Both the position numbers and the translations under genes were made by a program. This document shows positions 7,909 through 15,810 of a stretch of 64,000 nucleotides of DNA, piece by piece (the stretch's first letter is position 1; every line of letters starts with the position of its first letter). Under the pieces are notes generated by a model. That model worked only from the letters and a program-made list of their open reading frames with translations, searched no databases and was not told where the DNA came from. Origin of the DNA: Quadrisphaera sp. RL12-1S (GTDB taxonomy: Bacteria > Actinomycetota > Actinomycetes > Actinomycetales > Quadrisphaeraceae); assembly GCF_014270065.1 (NCBI RefSeq), contig NZ_JACNME010000004.1, forward strand, positions 124,001 through 188,000. The letters are read 5' to 3'.

Positions 7909-8457
7909 ATGACCACCACCGCCGCCGCCACGTCCGACGAGACCGCCGCCGCCATCAAGGAGGCCGCCGAGAAGTCGAAGGCCGAGATCCAGCACCCCTC
8001 GCTGGAGAAGGGCAGCAGCCTGTACGGCTCCACCAAGATCTTCCCCGACTACCAGGCCGAGCCCGGCCAGAGCTACCTCACGCTCGTGCACGGCATCGCG
8101 CACGAGTCGTCGGTGAGCTTCGTGGCGATCCTCCAGGCCACCCGCGCGCTGCGGAAGGGCTTCGACTCGGTCCTGTACTTCTACGGGCCCGGCTCGATGA
8201 ACTGCATGGCCACCCGCGGCTTCCCGACGACCGGCGACTCCGCCTTCCCCGGCGAGCACAACATCAACAACAGCCTGGAGACGTTCATCGCCGAGGGCGG
8301 CACGGTCTACTGCTGCCGCTTCGGGCTGTCGCTGCACGGGCTGCGCGAGGAGGACCTCATCGCCGGCGTCATCCCCTGCCACCCGCTCGACGTGCAGGAC
8401 GCGCTCATCCACTACGCCAGCAAGGGCGCCATCATCAACAGCACCTACATGGTCTGA
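7909..8457 (+). CDS. MSMEG_0572/Sll0783 family nitrogen-starvation protein
   Basis: This 182-residue protein follows a good ribosome-binding site (GAGGAG). After a polar helix it carries ILQATRALRKGFDSVLYFYG, RGFPTTGDSAFPGEHNINNS and the Cys pair TVYCCRFGLSLHG. I recognise it as the Sll0783/MSMEG_0572 family. The Synechocystis member was reported to be needed for polyhydroxybutyrate accumulation in nitrogen starvation; the biochemical role is unknown. The fold resembles DsrE-like sulfur-relay proteins, which is only my impression. It is the second gene of the operon. Confidence 0.88.
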   Translation: MTTTAAATSDETAAAIKEAAEKSKAEIQHPSLEKGSSLYGSTKIFPDYQAEPGQSYLTLVHGIAHESSVSFVAILQATRALRKGFDSVLYFYGPGSMNCMATRGFPTTGDSAFPGEHNINNSLETFIAEGGTVYCCRFGLSLHGLREEDLIAGVIPCHPLDVQDALIHYASKGAIINSTYMV

Positions 8458-8480
8458 GGCTGACTGATGGGACTGCTCCC

Positions 8481-9566
8481 GTGAGCCTGGACACGAGGGT
8501 CGCCGTCGCCATCCGCGGCGTGCGCACCGCCACCGGCGTTCCGGTGAACCGCCGCGGGGGCGCAGGCCCCAGCGACGACGGCCACGTCCGCCTCGGCGGC
8601 CGCGGCGCCGCGCTGCCGATCGACCCGACCAGCCCCTACCTCGTCCGCGACGGACGGCTGCTGCGCTCCACCGGTGGCCTCACCGAGGAGCTGTGGGTCG
8701 ACACCGGGCTGGAGGCCGAGGCCGTCGCCAGGCCGCGCTTCTACGACCTGACCACCGCCGACGGCGTCCGCTACGACCAGCTCGCCCGCCTGCACGGCGC
8801 CGACGTGCTCGCCACCACGGTGGTGCAGACGTGCATCCGGTACGCCGAGGACCAGCGATGCCGGTTCTGCTCCATCGAGGAGTCGCTGCGCGCCGGTGCC
8901 ACCACCGCCGTCAAGCGGCCCGAGCAGCTGGCGGAGGTGGCCGAGGCCGCCGTTCGGCTCGACGGCGTGCGGCAGGTGGTCATGACCACCGGCACGTCCA
9001 ACGGGCGCGACCGCGGCGCCCGCCACGTGGCCCGCTGCGTGCGCGCGGTGAAGGAGGCCGTCCCGGGCCTGCCCGTCCAGGTGCAGGTGGAGCCCCCGGA
9101 GGACCTCGGCGCGCTCGCCGAGCTGCGGGACGCCGGGGCCGACTCCCTCGGCATCCACGTGGAGTCCCTCGACGACGACGTCCGCCGGCGCTGGATGCCC
9201 GGCAAGGCCACCGTCTCGCTGGAGCGCTACCGCGAGGCGTGGGCCGAGGGCGTGCGCCTGTTCGGCCGCAACCAGGTCTCGACCTACCTCATCCTCGGGC
9301 TGGGGGAGGATCCTGACGAGCTCGTCGCCGGGGCCTCCGAGCTGGCGGCGATGGGCGTCTACCCGTTCGTCGTCCCGTTCCGGCCGATCGCCGGGACGCT
9401 CGCCGTGGACGTCGACGGCGCCCGCCCGCCCGCCCCCGAGGTGCTCGCCGACGTCACGGCCCGCGTGGCTGCCGACCTGCGCGCCCGCGGGATGCTGAGC
9501 AGCGGCCAGAAGGCCGGGTGCGCGGCGTGCGGGGCGTGCAGCGCGCTGCAGGCGGCCGGGGCGTGA
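8481..9566 (+). CDS. MSMEG_0568 family radical SAM protein
   Basis: This 361-residue radical SAM enzyme starts at GTG 8481, 23 bp after the previous gene. The cluster cysteines are Cys118, Cys127 and Cys130, a CX8CX2C spacing instead of the standard CX3CX2C, followed by SIEESLRAG. TTGTSNGRDRG and VQVQVEPPEDL are typical SAM-barrel strands. The C-terminus has three further cysteines (347, 350, 353; CAACGAC) that could bind a second cluster or zinc. It would make 5'-deoxyadenosyl radicals for an unknown step in the nitrile-related pathway. Its stop overlaps the next start by four bases. Confidence 0.9.
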   Translation: MSLDTRVAVAIRGVRTATGVPVNRRGGAGPSDDGHVRLGGRGAALPIDPTSPYLVRDGRLLRSTGGLTEELWVDTGLEAEAVARPRFYDLTTADGVRYDQLARLHGADVLATTVVQTCIRYAEDQRCRFCSIEESLRAGATTAVKRPEQLAEVAEAAVRLDGVRQVVMTTGTSNGRDRGARHVARCVRAVKEAVPGLPVQVQVEPPEDLGALAELRDAGADSLGIHVESLDDDVRRRWMPGKATVSLERYREAWAEGVRLFGRNQVSTYLILGLGEDPDELVAGASELAAMGVYPFVVPFRPIAGTLAVDVDGARPPAPEVLADVTARVAADLRARGMLSSGQKAGCAACGACSALQAAGA

Positions 9567-11101
9567 GCGTCGTCGACAGCACGACCGACCTCGGCAGCGT
9601 CCTGCTGGGCGCCGTGCCCGCGCCGGCCCGCGCGCAGGCGCCGTCGTGGTGCATCGGGGTGGCTGACGCTGCGGGCGTCGCCGCCCACCGCGCGCTGCGG
9701 CGCGAGGTGTTCGTCGCGGAGCAGGGGCTCTTCGGGGCCGGCGCCGGTCGGACGGAGACCGACGACGTCGACGACGACCCGCGCGCCGTCGTCCTCGTGG
9801 CCCGCGAGGTGACCTCCGACGGTGCTCCGGGTCGGGTGCTCGGCGGCGTGCGGCTGGCTCCCGCGGGCCAGCACCTCACCGGTGGGGTCGACGTCGGGTG
9901 GTGGGCCGGCTCGCGGCTCGCGGTGGCGCGCGACGCCCGCGCCTCGCGGATCGGACCCGCACTCGTCCGGGCCGCCTGCGCGCACGCCGAGGCGACCGGG
10001 GCGCTGCGGTTCGACGCCACGGTGCAGGCCGCCGCCGAGCCCATGTTCCGCAGGCTCGGCTGGGAGCGCGTGCGCGACGTCGTCGTCCCCGGGGCCGAGG
10101 CGGTGCCGCACGTGCTGGTGCGGTGGCCCATCGGCAGGACCGCCGCCCTGCTCGAGGCCACCAAGGCTCCGCTCGGCGGGCTGCTGGCGGGGTTGCTGAC
10201 CGGTGGCGCGCACCTCGGTGACGACTCCGCGCCCGTGCCGGGCAGCGACCTCGTGGCCGCGTGCGACGCCGTCGTTCCGTCCATGGTCGAGCGCGACCCG
10301 GAGTGGGCGGGCTGGTGCGCGGCGCTGGTCAACGTCAACGACGTCGCCGCGATGGGCGCTGTGCCAGTGGGGCTGCTCGACTCCGTCGGCGCTCGAGACG
10401 CCTCCTTCGCCGCCCGCGTGCTGTCCGGGCTGCGCGCCGCGTGCGAGGCGTACGGGGTGCCGCTGCTCGGCGGCCACACGCAGCTCGGGGTGCCCGCAGC
10501 GCTGTCGGCGACAGCGCTCGGCCGGGTCCCGACCGGCTGCGAGCCCGTGCCGGGCGGTGGAGGTCACCCCGGGCACGCGGTGTGGCTCGCCGTCGACACC
10601 GCCGGCGGCTGGCGTCGCGGGTACGCCGGGCGCCAGTGGGACTCCACCACGTCCCGCGCCCCGGAGGTGCTGCGCGCGCTGACCGCCGTGGTGGGGCGGG
10701 TCCGGCCCGCGGCGGCCAAGGACGTCTCCATGGCCGGCGTGGTCGGGACGCTGGCGATGCTCGCCGAGGCCAGCGGCACCGGCGCGGTGCTCGACGTGGC
10801 CGCCGTGCCCCGGCCCGCGGGCGCTACCCCGGGGGACTGGCTGACGTGCTTCCCCGGCACCGGCTTCCTGCTCACCGACGACGCGTCCGCCGACCTGGCC
10901 GCCGCGGTCCCCGACCTGCTGCGGGCCGAGGGGTTCCGCCTCGAGCGGTGCGGCGAGCTCACCGACCCCTCCGCCGGCTCATCGGGCGTGCTCCTGCGCT
11001 GGCCCGACGGCGAGACCACCCCCGGCACGACCCCGGACGGCCGCGCCACCGGGCTCGGTCCTGCCACCCCAGCAGCCCCCCACCTGGAGGTGAACCCCTG
11101 A
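9563..11101 (+). CDS. MSMEG_0567/Sll0787 family GNAT-AIR synthase fusion
   Basis: This 512-residue two-domain protein starts at GTG 9563 within GTGA overlapping the radical SAM stop. Residues about 25-195 form a GNAT acetyltransferase (AHRALRREVFVAEQGLF, ARDARASRIGPALVRAA, FRRLGWERV). Residues about 200-490 resemble AIR synthase/PurM-type ATP-binding proteins (GDDSAPVPGSDLVAACDAVV, NVNDVAAMGAVPVGLLDSV, GGHTQLGVPAALSATALG). A PurM-like enzyme uses ATP to activate an amide-like oxygen, fitting assembly of a nitrogen-rich molecule; this is inference. In many Nit1C clusters these domains are separate genes. Confidence 0.88.
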   Translation: MSVVDSTTDLGSVLLGAVPAPARAQAPSWCIGVADAAGVAAHRALRREVFVAEQGLFGAGAGRTETDDVDDDPRAVVLVAREVTSDGAPGRVLGGVRLAPAGQHLTGGVDVGWWAGSRLAVARDARASRIGPALVRAACAHAEATGALRFDATVQAAAEPMFRRLGWERVRDVVVPGAEAVPHVLVRWPIGRTAALLEATKAPLGGLLAGLLTGGAHLGDDSAPVPGSDLVAACDAVVPSMVERDPEWAGWCAALVNVNDVAAMGAVPVGLLDSVGARDASFAARVLSGLRAACEAYGVPLLGGHTQLGVPAALSATALGRVPTGCEPVPGGGGHPGHAVWLAVDTAGGWRRGYAGRQWDSTTSRAPEVLRALTAVVGRVRPAAAKDVSMAGVVGTLAMLAEASGTGAVLDVAAVPRPAGATPGDWLTCFPGTGFLLTDDASADLAAAVPDLLRAEGFRLERCGELTDPSAGSSGVLLRWPDGETTPGTTPDGRATGLGPATPAAPHLEVNP

Positions 11102-12057
11102 TGCTCACCGTCGCGGCGGTCTCCGCCGGCTTCACCCGAGACCTCGACGCCTGCTTCGCGCAGGTCGAGAGCCTGGTCGCCGAAGCGCGCGAGCGCGGCG
11201 TCGGCCTGCTCGCCCTGCCCGAGGCCGCCATGGGCGGCTACCTGTCGACCCTCGGCTCCCACGGCGACGTCGCCGACCCCACCCGTCCGTCCCGCTCCCA
11301 GCCGCCCGCGCTGCGCCTCGACGGTCCCGAGGTGGCGCGCCTGCGCGCGATCGCCGGAGACCTCGTGCTGTGCGTCGGCCTGTGCGAGCTCGCCCCCGAC
11401 GAGCCGGGCGCCGACGGAGGGGGAGCGCGGTACAACACCGCCGTCTGCCTCACCGGCGACGCCGTGCTCGGCGCCTACCGCAAGGTCCACCAGCCCCTCG
11501 GAGAGCATCTCTCCTACGCCGCGGGCAGTGGCTTCGGCGCCGTCGAGACGCCGGTCGGACGGATCGGGATGCAGATCTGCTACGACAAGGCCTTCCCCGA
11601 GGCGGCCCGCGCGCTCGCGCTGGACGGGGCCCAGCTGGTCGTGAGCATGTCGGCCTGGCCGGCCTCGCGCACCGGGGCCGCAGCCGTGCTCGCCGACGAC
11701 CGCTGGACCCACCGGTTCGACCTGCTCGACAGGGCCAGGGCGCTCGACAACCAGCTGTTCTGGGTGGCCTCCAACCAGGCAGGCACCTTCGGCTCCCTGC
11801 GCTACGTCGGGTCGGCTAAGGTGGTCGACCCCGGCGGCGCGGTGCTGGCCCACACGGGGACCGGTCCCGGGACGGCGGTGGCCACCATCGACCTCGACGG
11901 CGGCCTGACCGCCGCGCGCGGCGGGATGTACCACCTGCGCGACCGGCGCCCCGACGCCTACGGCGCTGCGGTGTCGGCCATTCCCGCACCGCTGCCCGAG
12001 CCGGTCTGGGAGCGGGCAGCTGCCTCGGGCCTGCGGCAGGGGGCCGGTCGTGCCTGA
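11101..12057 (+). CDS. nitrilase of Nit1C type (Nit6803 family), catalytic triad intact
   Basis: This 318-residue carbon-nitrogen hydrolase has Glu41 in LALPEAAMGGY, Lys128 in GAYRKVHQPLGE and Cys160 in GMQICYDKAFPEAAR, the Glu-Lys-Cys triad needed for nitrile hydrolysis. The family converts nitriles to carboxylic acids and ammonia. Nit1C clusters have been linked to assimilation of nitriles and to growth on cyanide in pseudomonads; the natural substrate here is not known. Its ATG overlaps the upstream TGA (TGATG), and it overlaps the next gene by eight bases. A paralogue with lost catalytic residues follows at 13614. Confidence 0.92.
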   Translation: MLTVAAVSAGFTRDLDACFAQVESLVAEARERGVGLLALPEAAMGGYLSTLGSHGDVADPTRPSRSQPPALRLDGPEVARLRAIAGDLVLCVGLCELAPDEPGADGGGARYNTAVCLTGDAVLGAYRKVHQPLGEHLSYAAGSGFGAVETPVGRIGMQICYDKAFPEAARALALDGAQLVVSMSAWPASRTGAAAVLADDRWTHRFDLLDRARALDNQLFWVASNQAGTFGSLRYVGSAKVVDPGGAVLAHTGTGPGTAVATIDLDGGLTAARGGMYHLRDRRPDAYGAAVSAIPAPLPEPVWERAAASGLRQGAGRA

Positions 12058-12352
12058 GGCCACGTTCCGCGTCCGCTGGCCCGACGGCAGCACCGACGCC
12101 TGCTACTCGCCCAGCCTCGTCGTCCACGACCACCTCGCGCCGGGCGCGGAGTACCCGGTGGCCGACTTCGCCGCCAGGGTCGGGGCGGCCATGGACGAGG
12201 CGTCCGAGCGGGTCCGCGCCAGGTACGGCATGGCGTGCACCTCCGCAGCCGCCACGGCCGCCGGCGTGCGCTCGCGCGCCGCGCGCTTCTCGGCCGACGG
12301 CGTCGTGCGGGTGCTGTCCATCGAGCCGCCGCTGCCGGGGGGCGTCTCATGA
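12050..12352 (+). CDS. MSMEG_0570 family nitrogen-starvation protein
   Basis: This 100-residue protein starts at GTG 12050 inside the end of the nitrilase gene. It opens with ATFRVRWPDGSTDACYSPS and has AGAEYPVADFAARV-like spacing, typical of the MSMEG_0570 family found in Nit1C loci. It contains two cysteines (about residues 18 and 63). No enzymatic motif is seen; a small accessory or carrier role is possible. Its TGA overlaps the ATG of the flavoprotein. Confidence 0.87.
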   Translation: MPEATFRVRWPDGSTDACYSPSLVVHDHLAPGAEYPVADFAARVGAAMDEASERVRARYGMACTSAAATAAGVRSRAARFSADGVVRVLSIEPPLPGGVS

Positions 12353-13617
12353 GCGGGGACCTCGACGGGCGCCACCTGCCCGTCGTCGTCGTCGGGGGAG
12401 GACAGGCGGGCCTGTCGATGAGCTGGCACCTGGTGCGGGCGGGCGTGGAGCACGTCGTCCTGGAGCGCGGCACCGCCTGCCACGACTGGGCCGACCGCCG
12501 CTGGGACGCGTTCACGCTGGTCACCCCCAACTGGCAGTGCCAGCTGCCGGGGTACGGCTACGACGGCGACGACCCCGACGGCTTCATGACCCGCGACCAG
12601 GTGGTGGCGTGGCTGCGCCGCTACCCCGCGACCTTCGGCGCGCCGCTGCACGAGGGTGTCGCCGTGACGGCGCTGCGCGAGCGGCCCGGGGGCGGCTTCA
12701 CCCTGGCCACCACCGCGGGCCAGCTGACCGCGGACCAGGTGGTCGTCGCCACCGGCGGCTACCACCAGCCGGTGCTGCCGGCCGTCTCCCAGCGCCTCCC
12801 CGACGACGTCGTCCAGCTCCACTCGGCCGCCTACCGGTCGCCGGAGGCGCTGCCCGACGGCGCGGTGCTCGTGGTCGGGTCGGGGCAGTCCGGCGCGCAG
12901 ATCGCCGAGGACCTGCACCTGGCCGGCCGCGACGTGCACCTGGCGCTGGGGAGCGCGCCCCGGGTGGCGCGGCGCTACCGCGGCCGCGACTGCGTGGCGT
13001 GGCTGCACGACATGGGCGTCTACGACGTCGGGATCGAGGCGCACGCCGGCGGGCTGTCGAAGCGCGAGTCGACCAACCACTACGTCACGGGCCGTGACGG
13101 CGGGCGCGACATCGACCTGCGGGCCTTCGCTCGCGAAGGGATGCACCTGCACGGGCGGCTGGAGCGGGTGCGAGGTGCCTCGCTGCGCTTCACCCGCACG
13201 ACGGCGGCCTCGCTGGACGCCGCCGACGCCGTCGCCGAGTCCATCAAGGACGACATCGACAGGTACATCGCCCGGCAGGGCATCGACGCGCCGGCGGAGC
13301 CGAGGTACGTCCCGGTGTGGCGCCCACCGTCGCCGCAGGACGAGGACGTCGACCTCGACCTGCGCGCCGCGGGCGTCTCCGCCGTCGTCTGGGCGGTCGG
13401 GTTCCGCGCCGACTTCCGGTGGGTGCAGGTCGGGGTCTTCGACGGCACCGGGGCGCCCACCCACCGCCGCGGCACCACCGCCGTGCCGGGGCTGCACTTC
13501 CTCGGGCTGCCCTGGCTGCACACGTGGGGGTCGGGGCGCTTCGCGGGCGTGGCGCGCGACGCCGAACACCTCGCCGAGCAGGTGGTGCGGCGCGCGGCGC
13601 CCAGCCGCGCCGCGTGA
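12349..13617 (+). CDS. MSMEG_0569 family flavin-dependent oxidoreductase
   Basis: This 422-residue protein begins at ATG 12349 (ATGA overlap). It has an N-terminal FAD-binding Rossmann motif (VVVVGGGQAGLSMSWHL) and a second nucleotide motif VVGSGQSGAQIAEDL near residue 178, like flavin monooxygenases that use NADPH. It closes with GLHFLGLPWLHTWGSGRFAG, which carries the conserved FAD contact. It probably oxygenates an amine or related nitrogen compound within the cluster pathway, which is inference from the fold. The next gene starts in its stop codon. Confidence 0.9.
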   Translation: MSGDLDGRHLPVVVVGGGQAGLSMSWHLVRAGVEHVVLERGTACHDWADRRWDAFTLVTPNWQCQLPGYGYDGDDPDGFMTRDQVVAWLRRYPATFGAPLHEGVAVTALRERPGGGFTLATTAGQLTADQVVVATGGYHQPVLPAVSQRLPDDVVQLHSAAYRSPEALPDGAVLVVGSGQSGAQIAEDLHLAGRDVHLALGSAPRVARRYRGRDCVAWLHDMGVYDVGIEAHAGGLSKRESTNHYVTGRDGGRDIDLRAFAREGMHLHGRLERVRGASLRFTRTTAASLDAADAVAESIKDDIDRYIARQGIDAPAEPRYVPVWRPPSPQDEDVDLDLRAAGVSAVVWAVGFRADFRWVQVGVFDGTGAPTHRRGTTAVPGLHFLGLPWLHTWGSGRFAGVARDAEHLAEQVVRRAAPSRAA

Positions 13618-14540
13618 GGGACGGCGCGGGGGTGGCCGACGAGGTGGTGCTCGCCGCGGTCGCGGGGCACTTCGGTCGCGACGTCGGGAGGACCCTGCTC
13701 AAGCTCGAAGGCGTGGTCGGTGCGGCCCGCTCGGCCGGCGCGCACCTGCTGGTGCTGCCGGACGCGACGATCGGCGGCTACGTCGACGACCTCGTGGACC
13801 CCGCCCTCGAAGGGGAGGGCGCCCTGCCGCCCGCCGTCGACCTCGACGGGCCGGAGGTGGCGCGGGTGGCGGAGCTCGCCGGCGACCTCGTCGTGTGCTT
13901 CGGCATCAGCGAGCGCGCCGCGAGCGACGAGCCGGGACGGGCCGCCCGCCACAACACCGCCGTCTGCGTGCACCGCGGCCGCGTGCTCGGGGTGCACCGC
14001 AAGGTGCACCTGCCGCTGGGGGAGTCGCGCGCGTACCGCGCCGGTGACCGCTTCTGCGCGTTCGACACCCCGGTGGGCCGGCTGGGGATGCTCGTCGACT
14101 TCGACAAGACCTTCCCCGAGAGCGCCCGCACGCTGGCGCTCGACGGGGCGCAGGTGCTGGCGTGCCTGTCGGCGTGGCCGGCGAGCGCCACCGAGCGCGC
14201 AGACCGGATCCGCCTGGACCGCCAGGCCCGCCTGTTCGACCTCTACGACGCCGCCCGCGCCGCGGAGAACCAGGTCTGGCTGGTCTCCTCCAACCAGACC
14301 GGCGTGCAGGGCGGCCTGCGCTTCCTCGGCCAGGCCAAGGTGGTCGACCCGGCGGGGGAGGTGGTGGCGCGCACCTGGACGCAGGGCGGCATGGCGGTGG
14401 CGCCGGCGCGGGTGGCCGACGGGGTCGCGCGGGCGCGGCGACGGGTCCACCACCTGCGCGACAGGGTGCTGTCCGCCTACGACTGCGACCGCCCCTTCCC
14501 CGACGCCCCCGACGACGACGAGGGGGGAGGCGACCGGTGA
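13614..14540 (+). CDS. nitrilase-fold protein lacking catalytic Cys and Glu (predicted pseudo-enzyme)
   Basis: This 308-residue nitrilase-superfamily protein is paralogous to the one at 11101. Shared blocks include LDGPEVAR, NTAVC, HRKVH.PLGE, PVGR.GM and DKTFPESAR. At the triad positions Glu is replaced by Asp50 (LVLPDATIGGY) and Cys by Asp162 (GMLVDFDKTFPE); Lys130 is kept. Without the thiol nucleophile normal nitrile or amide hydrolysis is not expected. It may bind an intermediate, scaffold, or regulate the active nitrilase by mixed oligomers. GTG 13614 overlaps the flavoprotein stop (GTGA). The frame is clean, so it is under selection and not a decaying gene. Confidence 0.88.
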   Translation: MRDGAGVADEVVLAAVAGHFGRDVGRTLLKLEGVVGAARSAGAHLLVLPDATIGGYVDDLVDPALEGEGALPPAVDLDGPEVARVAELAGDLVVCFGISERAASDEPGRAARHNTAVCVHRGRVLGVHRKVHLPLGESRAYRAGDRFCAFDTPVGRLGMLVDFDKTFPESARTLALDGAQVLACLSAWPASATERADRIRLDRQARLFDLYDAARAAENQVWLVSSNQTGVQGGLRFLGQAKVVDPAGEVVARTWTQGGMAVAPARVADGVARARRRVHHLRDRVLSAYDCDRPFPDAPDDDEGGGDR

Positions 14541-15760
14541 GGGTCTGGCTCGCCACGTACTCCACCAAGCCGCGGGGCGGGGTGGTCCACACGCTCGGGC
14601 TGGCCGAGGCGCTCGCCGCCCGCGGCCACGACGTCACCGTCTGGACGCTCGGACGCGGCGGCGACACGACCTTCTTCCGGCCCGTCGACGCCGCCGTGCG
14701 CGTCGAGGCGGTGCGCTTCGCCCCGGTGGACGGTGAGGACGTCGGCGCGCGCATCGTGCGGTCCATCGACGTGCTCGGCGGGGCGCTCGCGGAGCACCTG
14801 CTGGCCCCCGGGCCGCCCCTGCCGGACGTCGTCCACGCCCAGGACTGCATCTCCGCCAACGCGGCGCTCGCCCCCGTGCGCGCCGCGGGCGTGCCGCTGG
14901 TCCGCACCGTCCACCACCTCGACGCCTTCACCACCCCGCAGCTCGTGGCCTGCCACGACGCCGCCGTCCGCGAGCCTGACGCCCTCGTCTGCGTCTCCGC
15001 GGCGGTGGCGGCCGAGGTGCGGGCCGGCTACGGGCTGGAGGCGGCGGTGATCCCGGGTGCCGTCGACGCCGGCCGGTTCGCCGCCGCCGCGCGCCGCGAC
15101 GACGCCGCGGCGAGCGCTTCCCGCCGGGCCTGGCGGTCCCGGCTGGGCCGGTACGTGCTCGCGGTGGGCGGCGTCGAGCCGCGCAAGGGCAGCCTCGACC
15201 TGCTGGAGGCGTGGGCGCTGCTGCGCCGCCACCGCCTCGACCTGCGCGACGTCGCGCTGGTGCTCGCCGGCGGGGAGACCCTCTTCGACCACCGCCCGTA
15301 CCGGGAGGCGTTCGACGCGCGCTCCGCCGAGCTGGCCCGCGAGCTGGGCGCGGCGCCGGTGGTGCTGGGACCTGTCGACGACGACGCGCTGCCGTCCCTC
15401 GTGGCCGCCGCGGACGCCGTGGCCTTCCCCTCCACGAAGGAGGGGTTCGGGATGGCGCCGCTCGAGGCCCTCGCCGCGGGCGTGCCGGTGGTGGCCCGCG
15501 GCCTGCCGGTGCTGCGCGAGGTGCTCGGGGAGGCGGCGCTCTTCGCCGGTGGCGTGCCGGACCTCGCCGACGCCCTGGCCGCTGCCCTGGACGGACGCGC
15601 CCCGAGCGCGGGACTGGGCCGAGCGGTCGCCGCCGGGTACGGCTGGGAGAGGGCCGCCGCCGCCCACGAGGCGTTCTACGAGGGGCTGGTGGGAGACCGC
15701 AGCGCCATGCCCGGGGCCACGGTGAGACCCTCGAGGCCGGACCCGGCCTCCGGGTCCTGA
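14537..15760 (+). CDS. MSMEG_0565 family glycosyltransferase
   Basis: This 407-residue GT-B glycosyltransferase follows a strong ribosome-binding site (GGGGGAGG), GTG 14537 overlapping the previous stop. The N-terminal domain opens with VWLATYSTKPRGGVVHTLGLA. The C-terminal half has YVLAVGGVEPRKGSLDLLEA and the nucleotide-sugar signature FPSTKEGFGMAPLEALAAGVPVV typical of GT4. It is the last gene of the Nit1C-like operon and probably glycosylates the product. The C-terminal coding end contains a GGACCCGG/CCGGGTCC hairpin just before the stop, which might act as terminator. Confidence 0.9.
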   Translation: MRVWLATYSTKPRGGVVHTLGLAEALAARGHDVTVWTLGRGGDTTFFRPVDAAVRVEAVRFAPVDGEDVGARIVRSIDVLGGALAEHLLAPGPPLPDVVHAQDCISANAALAPVRAAGVPLVRTVHHLDAFTTPQLVACHDAAVREPDALVCVSAAVAAEVRAGYGLEAAVIPGAVDAGRFAAAARRDDAAASASRRAWRSRLGRYVLAVGGVEPRKGSLDLLEAWALLRRHRLDLRDVALVLAGGETLFDHRPYREAFDARSAELARELGAAPVVLGPVDDDALPSLVAAADAVAFPSTKEGFGMAPLEALAAGVPVVARGLPVLREVLGEAALFAGGVPDLADALAAALDGRAPSAGLGRAVAAGYGWERAAAAHEAFYEGLVGDRSAMPGATVRPSRPDPASGS

Positions 15761-15810
15761 CGTGGCACCCGGACCTGACGCTGCGGCGCACGGAGAGCCA
15801 GGATCGGGGC

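Noticed and set aside
15738-15757. GGACCCGG/CCGGGTCC hairpin at the glycosyltransferase end as a definite terminator
   Set aside because: It lies within the last codons, the arms are only 8 bp and there is no T-run, so it is mentioned only as a possibility.
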